Positions 49,812 through 58,800 of a stretch of 60,000 bases of DNA are shown one piece after another. The DNA comes from Owenia fusiformis. Its lineage: Eukaryota > Annelida > Polychaeta > Sabellida > Oweniidae. Numbering within the stretch: position 1 is the stretch's first letter; every line of letters starts with the position of its first letter. The notes below the pieces were generated by a model that was given only the letters and a program-made list of their open reading frames with translations, searched no databases and was not told the DNA's origin. The position numbers and the translations under genes are program-made. The stretch covers positions 2,148,001-2,208,000 of the forward strand of contig CAIIXF020000002.1 of assembly GCA_903813345.2 (NCBI GenBank), read 5' to 3'.

Positions 49812-50379
49812 CAGATAAACTCACTCAAGTTGCTTCTGCCAATTCACGTCCCTTAACTGCTATCAGTTCCTCAGACAGTTTCCTGTTTGACCTCTGCAAC
49901 TTTATCTTCACTTCTGTACACTTTATTAACTTCCTGTCAATCTATGTAGGCATATATTCCCGATTCTCTGATTCCCGCTACAAAGGTTGCTGCTTAGTCG
50001 CCATTTTAAACCTCGTGTATCAATACGCTGAGAGGGGTCCGTCAATTGAGGAATTGGTCAATACATCCATGGATCACGTGAGCATCCGGTATGACGCCAT
50101 ACCTTCCAGAAATTTCCCCAAAGCACATTTTTATTACCCCTCCCAATTACAATAATCAACCCCTAGTTACTATTCATTTAATGACCAATACATACAGTAA
50201 TCACTCAATATTAAGAAGAACATCATTTTTATGAAGTATACCAACACCTACCCGTAGTTTCAATCAATAACAGAACTGCAATTAATTTCAAGATTTCACG
50301 CTCGCAAGAAACTGTCGTACTACGCATGCGCATCTAAACTAACATGACAGCACACTAAGATTCACGAAATTTTCCCACA
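49812..50379 (-). repeat. Proposed 3' LTR (inner edge firm, outer edge tentative)
   Basis: Starts TGTGGGAAAATTTC immediately after the polypurine tract. Going downstream it has an NRF1-like TGCGCATGCG (near 50321-50331), a CACGTG box (near 50076), a YY1-like AAAATGGCGAC (about 49997-50008) and AATAAA at 50129-50134 and 49922-49927. The outer end at about 49812 (a CA after TTTATCTGAA) is a guess; it cannot be checked without the 5' LTR. Confidence 0.5.
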
Positions 50380-50391
50380 TTCCCCCCTACT
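50380..50391 (-). promoter_or_regulatory. Polypurine tract (plus-strand primer)
   Basis: Reads GTAGGGGGGAA on the - strand directly before TGTGGG, the expected position for second-strand priming. Confidence 0.8.
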
Positions 50392-51124
50392 AAGGTTGGG
50401 CGACCCCGCACAACAAAACAATGAAATACAAAAATATAAAATCTTATATTACTTACAAAAATGTAACATACGAAAATATAAAACTACTATTTCTAAAACA
50501 ATGCTAGGCAATCTATATAAGATCTCATATTTAAATAAGGTTATACAATGTATATGTTAATCACAAATATAATTTCTGGTAACTCCTACAGTCTGTGACT
50601 AGTTAAAGTAATTACATATTTACTCCCTCTGTCCAAGAACGAGTGCAATGTTACAACAAAAATAATTCTCCAATCACTATCACTTAAAGTCTATACTTGA
50701 AACAACATGAATTTGTCTTTATCCCAAGTCTCTATTCGCCTCACGGAAAACTATACTAATGTTATCTAAAGTCTACTTGTAGTCAACCAAATCAATGCAA
50801 TACTTCAAATTTCCCTAAGATTCTTTTATTCCACTCACTAGCAATTATGCTCATATAGTACATACTCCAACAAGTTGTAAATTATTTCCTTAATCTGCTC
50901 CTCATTAATCATTTTACTCCACGAATCGTTACTCCAACTGATAATGGAGTGACTCCATAGTACACAATTATATGTTTGCACCACTAATAATTATACTCCA
51001 CTAATCCACTCATATGCACTCCTGAGATTACCTCCATAATAGAAATTATATGTTTGCACCACTAATAATTATACTCCACTAATCCACTCATATGCACTCC
51101 TGAGATTATCTCCATAATACACAA
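50392..51124 (-). other. 3' UTR of the retrotransposon with 78-bp tandem repeats
   Basis: No coding sequence. TATGTTTGCACCACTAATAA... repeats with a 78-bp period at 50971 and 51049, with a partial third copy near 51127-51180 that overlaps the end of the last ORF. Confidence 0.75.
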
Positions 51125-54100
51125 TTATTCGCCACTAGTAATTATGCTGTGCTTATATATACTCCAACTGAGATTGTCTCCATAATACAGTTCCAACTCT
51201 ACTCTACTAAGTGCTCCATTAGGGAACTGCAAAAGTCCACGGGGATCAAGCCAAACATTACCACGAACAGTGATAGAATGAATATAAATGGTCGACCTCG
51301 ATTGAGCAAGCTCTCTCATGGAGGGATTAGAAGATACCTTCGCCTTAGGTACCCTCGACGAATCATGATCTATGGCATCCTCCTGCTGACTCGCAAAGCC
51401 TGATCGAGAATCATGTTTCTCCTTCGAATCACGCCTTTTCTCCAACTCATGCCTCTTCTCCGACTCATGCCTCTTCTCCGACTCATGCCTCTTCTCCGAC
51501 TCATGCCTCTCCTCCGACTCATACCTCTTTTCCTTAGATTTTCCAACCGACCTCTCACTTTGTGCTCCCTCACTTTCCGAATCAGACTCTTGCTCTTCAA
51601 GCCTGATAGATTGCTCCCTCTCTGACTCCGGAGCCCGCTCTTCTTGGTTCGGACCCTCAACATTCATCTCTTCCGGTCCTGTAGGTTCTAATCCACTGGA
51701 TAGGGGAAAGAAATTAAACTGGGGCTCCTTTCCAATATCTAACTCCTTCTCTACTGATAGTACTCTAGAAGTGTTCTTCTTTTTGGTAGGAGTTTCTACC
51801 TCCGCTCCATGCTTTCTTTGTATATGTCTCTTTAGATTGAAGGAGCTTGAGAAGGTAACGTCACACTCATAACAGATAAATCTTTGTAAAGCACTGCTCT
51901 TTCTTTCGGCTTTCTTTTCCTCCGAAGGCTTTGGAGCACTTCCCATCGCAGCAGGTATAACTACAGTACCCTTATCTGCCTTAACATGCTGTGGTGGACG
52001 ATCCAATCTTGCTTGAGGCACACTCTGAGGCTTAACATGACTTTGTTTTTTCACACTGGTCTTATCAAGAGTTTGTGGAGTTTGAATCAACACCACGCGA
52101 GATTTAGGCATGCTCTTTTTCGAATCATGAGTAGAGCGCTGAGTTGGTCTGCCTCTATGGGGACTTCTACTCCTTCTAGCAGGGCTACGCGACCTGGATC
52201 TAGAACGCCATCTCCGGTCTCCACCTTGACGTCTCTCTCTGGATCTCGACATACTGAAAACAGAAGAATTCCGTTGATCAACAGGGCATACTGGTTGTTG
52301 AGAACATTCAATATACACTTCATTATGACACTCTTTCTTCACAGAATTCTCCCCCATTCCCATTTCCTCCCCATTATAAGAAATATCATTGTTCAATTCA
52401 CAGTCCCCGAAATGTGCTTTAGGGTTTCTGGAGGAAGGGTCAAACAGGGTGCTGCTCACGACTTCCGTTTTTGGTAGCGTTGCATGGCTAGCTGACATGG
52501 GATCCTCCTCATCAGGGAAGTACATCTCTCTTCTCCCATAATCAATAATGGCCTTGTTTCTTCCCAGATAATCTGATCCTAAGATTCCTGGTCTAGCTAT
52601 CTCAGCCACCATCACATCCAGGTTGGTTCTCTTCCCTTTAAACCATAATACACAACCAGCAACACCATACACAGATATAGGAGAGTTATTAGCCTGGACA
52701 AATATCTCCTTACTAGGAGTCAACTTTGGCCGTTGCTGGTAAGGAATCCGGTTAAAAGACTTCAAACTTATCAAGGTTTTTGTAGCTCCGGAGTCTACGA
52801 CAAACTCCACAGAGGTTTCCCAAATACTCAAAGTGGCTGAGATCCTATCTACTTGGACATTATTATCTCCATTAGAGGAGGGAGAAGAATTTATCATGCA
52901 ACAAGCTTCCTCCGATATAACGCTCAATTGGAAATCCTTCAAATGTCCAGGTAATCTCCTAGTTCTCTTCACAGGCTGCACCTCAAGTTTAACTCTGTCT
53001 GACTTGTCATCAACTTGGTTTGGTAGCACATCTTCGGTTTCCAAATTCCGTGGATCAGATTCCTCTTCTCCATTGTATTGAGGAGAAATTGCTCCATCCT
53101 TCTGCTCCTCCAGAGCTGGAGCAGGATCAATCTGCCACTCTCTCAACATGTTGAAATCCTTCTTTTCTTCTTCGAATTGACTAGGTTGGTCTTCCCTCTT
53201 TGCATTGGTAGACTTTAGCTCCTGCTTGGAATTACCATCCTTCTCCAAGGCATCAGGATCCAAGGCTGCGTCTTTTTCAGAATCATCCAGCTTTGCAGGA
53301 ATCGCAGTCTCCTCCTCCATCACAAGAGGGTGATCTGGTAATGGAATAGGGTCAACAGGTTTGTCTCCACTCGATATCTCTGGCCACTTATCTGGGAGAG
53401 GACACTCATATGCCTTCAGCAAGTTATAATGGACTACTCTTGGTTTCCCAGTGCCTCTATCACGAATTCTGTACACAACAGGTGACAATTTTTTCACCAC
53501 CTGATATGGTCCCAGCCAACGTGGTTGAAGTTTTGGAGACTTCCCTTTCTTTCTCGCTTTATTTTGGACCCAAACAGCCTGGCCCTCCTGGTATGCTTTC
53601 CACTTCAAGTTCTTGTCATAGCTGGAACGTTGTCGCTCGGCAGCTAAGTTCAACATTCTCCTAGCCCTGCCATGGACATCCTCCATCCGCTCTCGGAGAT
53701 CTTGGGCGTAATCTGTCTCCAACTCCTCCATTGCTGGAACCTCAATCAATCTCTCCAACGGAGCACACAGCTCTCTTCCCATCATGAGCATACTCGGTGT
53801 CTCTCCAGTTGACTTATGCTCCGACGTTCTGTAAGCCATCAGGGCAATTGGTATCTTCAGATCCCAATCTTCTTGACTGTAGGAGGGTGCCAGCAACTTC
53901 ACGATGTTGTCCACCAATGTATGATTAAACCGCTCCACGAGCCCATTGGACTGGGGGTGGAACGGAGTAGTCCGTGTCTTACTTATTCCCATGATATCAC
54001 ACATCTCCTTGAAAACATTCGCCTCGAAATTCCGGCCCTGGTCCGAATGTAACTCTTTCGGAATACCCCATCGACAGCAGACTTCATTCACAAATGTAGT

Positions 54101-54463
54101 AGCTACAGTTACAACCAACTGGTTAGGAAGAGCAAACACCTCTGGCCATTTTGTGAAATAATCTGAACATACAAGAAGAATCTTGTTCCCTCTGGGCGTC
54201 TCCGGAAAGGGACCCAAAACATCTATGCCCCATCTCTCCATGGGAGCTCCAACACTTAGTTGTTGCAAAGGACCCTTCTTCTTTCTCGGAGGATTTTTCC
54301 TGGCTCCACATTCAACACAGGTTCTGCAGAAGGAACGAACATCCTTTGACATCTGTGGCCAATAGAATCTCCGTCTACATTTATCCAGTGTTCGCTTCAC
54401 TCCATAATGACCAGCTGTAGGTAAGGAGTGGTTCAACTCCAATACTCTTGATCGGAGCTCCAT
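51125..54463 (-). CDS. Integrase with long C-terminal extension: second retropepsin, RS region, C2H2 finger, charged repeat
   Basis: 1112 codons counted from the first ATG (54463). It is in the same frame as the RT/RNase H ORF, and 29 more codons are open up to the stop at 54551. Residues 1-60: HHCC zinc site (H12, H19, C49, C52). 75-180: catalytic core D81, D141, E177 (35 residues between the last two). 314-335: GPY/F-type module (PRWLGPYQVVKK). About 360-530: acidic linker. 535-652: second retropepsin-like domain with FVVDSGAT (D557) and GILGSDYL. 738-772: RS-rich. 862-886: C2H2 finger (C864, C867, H880, H885). 980-1017: ESEKRH repeats. 1050-1112: unrecognised tail ending at the TAA. Integrases of this family usually end soon after the GPY/F or chromodomain, so about 700 residues are extra. 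Confidence 0.93.
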   Translation of the reverse strand: MELRSRVLELNHSLPTAGHYGVKRTLDKCRRRFYWPQMSKDVRSFCRTCVECGARKNPPRKKKGPLQQLSVGAPMERWGIDVLGPFPETPRGNKILLVCSDYFTKWPEVFALPNQLVVTVATTFVNEVCCRWGIPKELHSDQGRNFEANVFKEMCDIMGISKTRTTPFHPQSNGLVERFNHTLVDNIVKLLAPSYSQEDWDLKIPIALMAYRTSEHKSTGETPSMLMMGRELCAPLERLIEVPAMEELETDYAQDLRERMEDVHGRARRMLNLAAERQRSSYDKNLKWKAYQEGQAVWVQNKARKKGKSPKLQPRWLGPYQVVKKLSPVVYRIRDRGTGKPRVVHYNLLKAYECPLPDKWPEISSGDKPVDPIPLPDHPLVMEEETAIPAKLDDSEKDAALDPDALEKDGNSKQELKSTNAKREDQPSQFEEEKKDFNMLREWQIDPAPALEEQKDGAISPQYNGEEESDPRNLETEDVLPNQVDDKSDRVKLEVQPVKRTRRLPGHLKDFQLSVISEEACCMINSSPSSNGDNNVQVDRISATLSIWETSVEFVVDSGATKTLISLKSFNRIPYQQRPKLTPSKEIFVQANNSPISVYGVAGCVLWFKGKRTNLDVMVAEIARPGILGSDYLGRNKAIIDYGRREMYFPDEEDPMSASHATLPKTEVVSSTLFDPSSRNPKAHFGDCELNNDISYNGEEMGMGENSVKKECHNEVYIECSQQPVCPVDQRNSSVFSMSRSRERRQGGDRRWRSRSRSRSPARRSRSPHRGRPTQRSTHDSKKSMPKSRVVLIQTPQTLDKTSVKKQSHVKPQSVPQARLDRPPQHVKADKGTVVIPAAMGSAPKPSEEKKAERKSSALQRFICYECDVTFSSSFNLKRHIQRKHGAEVETPTKKKNTSRVLSVEKELDIGKEPQFNFFPLSSGLEPTGPEEMNVEGPNQEERAPESEREQSIRLEEQESDSESEGAQSERSVGKSKEKRYESEERHESEKRHESEKRHESEKRHELEKRRDSKEKHDSRSGFASQQEDAIDHDSSRVPKAKVSSNPSMRELAQSRSTIYIHSITVRGNVWLDPRGLLQFPNGALSRVELELYYGDNLSWSIYKHSIITSGE
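51410..51526 (-). repeat. 18-bp tandem repeat encoding ESEKRH hexapeptides
   Basis: GACTCATGCCTCTTCTCC (+ strand) repeats about five to six times, preserving the frame of the retrotransposon ORF. It yields a strongly charged, probably helical stretch. Confidence 0.9.
51809..51874 (-). other. C2H2 zinc finger coding segment
   Basis: FICYECDVTFSSSFNLKRHI then QRKHG gives C-x2-C-x12-H-x4-H with the conserved Phe and Leu of classical fingers (ORF residues 864-885). This is a nucleic-acid- or protein-binding fold, distinct from the Gag CCHC knuckles and the integrase HHCC site. Confidence 0.92.
52148..52252 (-). other. RS-rich coding segment
   Basis: Residues 738-772 of the integrase-extension ORF are alternating Arg/Ser (SRSRERR, RWRSRSRSRSPARRSRSP), like the RS domains of splicing regulators. 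Confidence 0.85.
52508..52861 (-). other. Second retropepsin-like domain, downstream of integrase
   Basis: D-S-G at 52787-52795 within VEFVVDSGATKT, followed about 70 residues later by GILGSDYL. Both elements match the first protease (VDFLVDSGAVRT ... GILGSEFM), and ungapped alignment by eye gives roughly 40% identity over about 98 residues. It is therefore a paralogue of the first domain, not a chance D-S-G. Confidence 0.85.
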
Positions 54464-54550
54464 TGGAGCAACTATCTGGAGTTGCCTTTGAGTTCCATCT
54501 CCCTCTTCCCATACTCTACACAGTGCTCCATCTTTGTAGTAAAGTCTCGT

Positions 54551-54553
54551 CTA
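54551..54553 (-). other. In-frame stop between RNase H and integrase
   Basis: TAG lies at a point where the family normally continues in one frame; 29 codons (LYYKDGALCRVWEEGD-type, usual for this linker) and then the integrase follow in the same frame. Most simply a point mutation in this copy; readthrough is less likely. Confidence 0.8.
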
Positions 54554-55894
54554 CTGCATCCACAAAGTTTTTACTATGGGATCCTTGGAGCTTACAGCTT
54601 CCCATGTTGGTTGCTCCTTCCCTTGCTCCATTAGATTTATTATAGTCAACAAAGAAGGATCTTTTCTCTGCAACTCCCCAATATCTCTGAGAGTCAACTC
54701 TGGAACAATTCCTACTCTCAGAACTACCTCCTCCAACTGATTATCTATTGAGTCTATCTCACATCTATTCTCACAATGGTCACATTGTTTACACGGGATC
54801 CTTGACATCAAGTCTGCATTTTGGTGCTTGGACCCTGCTCTATACTCCGTAATGTAATTGAACTCCTGCAAAATCTGAATCCACCTGGCTGTTTGGCCTT
54901 CTGGCTCCTTAAAGTTTACTAGCCAGCGGAGTGAGCTATGGTCAGTACGTATGGTAAACTGGACCCCATACAAGAACTGCTTGAAATACCTGGTATAATT
55001 TACAATGGCCAGGAGCTCTCTTCGGGTCACACAGTAGTTACGTTCAGTGCGACTCAAGCGCTTACTCGCATAATACAAAACGCGCTCCTCATCATCTTGG
55101 ATTTGGGAGAGGACAGCTCCGATTGACTCCAGGCTGGCATCAGTATCAAGTATGTATCGACATCCATCTCTTGGATAACCCATAATAGGTGCAGATACCA
55201 ACTTCTCTTTCAACGTTTCCATAGCCTCCTGGCAAGCTGTATCCCACTTGAACACAGCATTTTTCCTGGTGAGTTCATGCAATGGCCCTGCAATCTGGGC
55301 AAAATCACGTATATGTCTTCGGTAATAAGAGACTCCACCAAGGAATTGACGAACTTGTTTCACGGTCACTGGTGTTGGATACTCCTTTATTTGCTCCACT
55401 TTCTGAGGATTTGGAGCGACACCCTCCTCAGAGACTATATGTCCTAAGAACTCTACTTTCTTCTGGAAGAGAGAACATTTCGAGGGTTTTAGACGCAACC
55501 CAGCAGCACGAAAACGATCAAAGATTGTCTGTAGCCTTTCAACAGCTACCTGGAAGTCATCTGCGAATGAAATCACGTCATCCAAGTAGACTAATGAAGT
55601 CCGGAGCGTCAGGCCTTGGAGCACTCTCTCCATTAATCTGCAAAATGTAGAGGGAGCTCCAGTCAGACCGAATGGCATAACGATCCATTGGTACTGCCCT
55701 CCTCTCACAGAAAAGGCGGTCTTCTCCCGATCCTTAGGTTCAACCTCCAGCTGCCAATATCCGCTGCACAGGTCAAGGGATGAGAAATATTTGCATCCTC
55801 CCATCAAATCTAGAGTCTCTCCGATATTCGGAATGGGAAATGCATCTTTACGTGTAACAGAATTCAGCCGGCGATAATCCACACAAAACGCCAC
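54551..55894 (-). CDS. Reverse transcriptase / RNase H
   Basis: 447 codons in a frame different from the Gag-PR ORF, overlapping it by about 30 bp. RT: FCVDYRRLN at the start, motif A SSLDLCSGYW (D41), motif B MPFGLTGAPSTF, motif C YLDD (103-106). RNase H: D252 (DTDAS), E293 (ELLAIV), D318 (RTDHSS), D361 (NADLMSR), all four catalytic residues present. The first RT blocks lie in the preceding ORF, so this frame begins mid-domain because of a frameshift, not at a real start codon. It ends at TAG 54551-54553; the same frame then continues into the integrase. Confidence 0.95.
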   Translation of the reverse strand: MAFCVDYRRLNSVTRKDAFPIPNIGETLDLMGGCKYFSSLDLCSGYWQLEVEPKDREKTAFSVRGGQYQWIVMPFGLTGAPSTFCRLMERVLQGLTLRTSLVYLDDVISFADDFQVAVERLQTIFDRFRAAGLRLKPSKCSLFQKKVEFLGHIVSEEGVAPNPQKVEQIKEYPTPVTVKQVRQFLGGVSYYRRHIRDFAQIAGPLHELTRKNAVFKWDTACQEAMETLKEKLVSAPIMGYPRDGCRYILDTDASLESIGAVLSQIQDDEERVLYYASKRLSRTERNYCVTRRELLAIVNYTRYFKQFLYGVQFTIRTDHSSLRWLVNFKEPEGQTARWIQILQEFNYITEYRAGSKHQNADLMSRIPCKQCDHCENRCEIDSIDNQLEEVVLRVGIVPELTLRDIGELQRKDPSLLTIINLMEQGKEQPTWEAVSSKDPIVKTLWMQ

Positions 55895-58800
55895 TTCCCG
55901 TCCTTCTTCCTTACCATAACAATTGGTGAAGACAAAGGGCTCTGGCTGGGCTCAATCACTCCTCTTTTGAGTAAATCTTGTACTTGTTCATCCACCTCCA
56001 GCTGTCTTCCAGGAGGCAATCGTCTATAAGGTTGTTTAATGGGAGGAGAATCTTCAGTAGGGATCTCATGTTTAGCCCAAGATGTTCGTCCCAGATCTTT
56101 ATCAGATGAAGCAAATACATCTGCATTGGCGCAGAGAAGATGCAACATCTTCTCTTTCTGCTCCGGAGTAAGTCCTTCTCCACTCCGCTCATACAACTCC
56201 TCAAGATACTCCGGTAACTTACTAGTAGATTTAGCTCCATTCTCACAAGTTGGACCTGCATCAAGCATCTCAGCATTTGCTGAACATAACTCCTTTTCAC
56301 ACAAGTGCGTTTCCTCCTCATAACTCACACCCTTGCCAATCAGCCATTCACCGGATTGGTTGGTATTGACAGTTTCTGACTCATCCCTCGGTTCTATCTC
56401 TTTAATCCAGTTAACATGGTAAGTGGACTCTGTAGACTCCTCCAAATGGTGAACTTCCTCAAAGGAATCAAACACTCCAACCTGACATCCTGCCTCCAAC
56501 TCTACAGGTAATGGAGAATCATTCCAAAATTCCACGGGAGCGCTCCCACCCTGTACCTCCACAAGGGCCGTCTCCAATTCGAAATTTGCAGGCCAATTAT
56601 CAGCTCGCATCGGTTCCACAAGGCCTTGTTGTTTATCTTCGGCTTCCTGTACACAAAGTAGTACCATCTGGTGGGAAAAAGGAGGTATTTCAACTGTCTC
56701 CTCTACAGTACACACCCTTCTCTGCTTCTCAAGTAACATTTTTGAATCCCTCGGTTCATATGTTTCATTTTTAATCGATGTTTCTTCTAAAATTCTGTGA
56801 TTCTGTATCTCAAACTGGTTCTCCTCACCTTCTGCTCCAGCCTCTTTGCTAAGACTACCACTCTCCATAGTGACCTTACATTTCTCCTTGGAGAACTCCA
56901 TACCTAATTCCTTGTCCAACAGACTCTCTAGTTTGACTGCATTGTCAATTATTTCTCTTGGAATATCCCCTGGAGTCTCCATATGATCAACTTTACTCCT
57001 CTGCTCCACTCCACCAGACCTCTCTCTCTGCTCCAATCTAGCTGGAGATCCATCCACGTTGTCAGTCAGAACAAAAGTAGATTGTTGGTCATCCTCCATA
57101 TCTCCAAATAAGATCATCATTGAAGCTGTCCGGTCTTCCAAACAATTCTCGTCAGCTCCAATATGACATAATCCGTCCCTGGATTCTTTATCAAAACCTA
57201 TCTGGAGTTTGCCATAATTAATAACTGCTCCACTTAGAGACATGAATTCAGAACCTAGTATTCCCTCCTGAGCAATTTGGGTCACTGCAATATCAAGAGT
57301 AGTGGAAGCATCATCCAACACTATTTCTCCTCGAAATTGACCATAAGAGGCAAGTGGAGACCCATCAGCTTGAGAAAACACTTTAGTAGAGGGTACTAAT
57401 GCAGGTCTCCGATACAGTGGTATTCGCTGATAGCTACCTATATCCATCATTGTTCGAACTGCTCCAGAGTCTACCAAAAAATCAACAGGTGTTCCGCAAA
57501 CATGTGCTTCTGCCACTATACTCCGGACTACCTCTCCTCTACTCTCCGGCGTCACCTCCCTATTTCTTGCTGAGAGAAATCTGACAGGGTTAATAGACTG
57601 GGTGTTAGCATCACTTTTTGAAGTTTTTCCATTGTTACGTCTGGGTCTAGGAGATTTGGGGCAATCTGGAGATATGTGACCCTTCTGATCACAATTATAA
57701 CACTGGACCTCCGGACAAGCACGAGCCTTGTGATCCGGGGCTCCACATCTCCGGCAGCTCCAGTTCTGTTTTGGAGTGTTGAGCTTCATCTGCTTCATTG
57801 CTTCAGTGATGACCTCAGTAACTACTTCTTTGAACATATTACACATCTCATCTTTTTCATTGTTATGTTCCTCAACCATATTGATCCTATTCTCTCTCTG
57901 TTTGGGTTTCAGCCCTCGTCGAATCCGCTCCGACTCTTGATAGCTCTCTTCTTTCAGAGCTACCTCGATTGATTCGTCTAAGGTTCTAGGACTCTTGAGG
58001 TGAATGGCTCTTCTCACGTCTTCGTCTTGAATGGACAATTCGAAGCTGGATCGAGCCATTCTATCCTGTGCTTCTCTATTCATCTCAGGGTAAGCAAGTG
58101 ATGCCAAGCGTCTTATGCTCTGCCCGAGGCTCTGTAAAGACTCATTAGGTTTCCGTATACGGTTATTCAGCTCTGCCTGGTATACTTCAGCCTTACCACC
58201 TGGCCCGAATCTCTTGTTGAGTGCCTCTACCAAATCAGTGTAGGAGTAATCATCTCCCATCTCACACACAATTTGCTGGGCCTCTCCACGCAGACTAGTC
58301 ACCAAATACTGTCTCTTTTCCTCATCTGTCCAGGCATTACTCTTAATACAAATTTTGAAGTATGACAAGTAGTCCTGCCATGCAGTTTTCCCATCAAACG
58401 TCTGGTCAGGTTTGATCTTGTTCCTCTTTCCAGCTCCTTCTGCTGGAGGCTCTTTTTGGACAACATCTAAAGCCTTCTTTGTTACCTCCAGCATGGCATC
58501 CAGCCTAGCAACAAGTACATTCAAATCGTTAGTTGTAGAAGACTCAGGTTTCTCTATGCTATCAGGCTCAAGTGACTCGGAGTCGGGTTTCTCCGGCTTC
58601 TCTGGAGCAACATTAAGCGGAGGCTCCATCTTTCTCCGCTTTGAGAGTTCACCACTCCCCCCTACTTCTCCCAATTTGTCACATCTCTCACGGAGTCTGT
58701 CATCCTCCGAGAACTCCCTTTTTCTTACTGGCTCAGAGTCTTGTATGGTTCTGTTTTCGGGAGCATTCTCCGTCTCCCTCTTCCAACTTTCTCCATCCTC

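Noticed and set aside
55864-55894. Programmed frameshift between Gag-PR and RT
   Set aside because: The break falls inside the RT domain between two blocks that must be continuous, at a plain T run. A loss or sequencing error is more likely.
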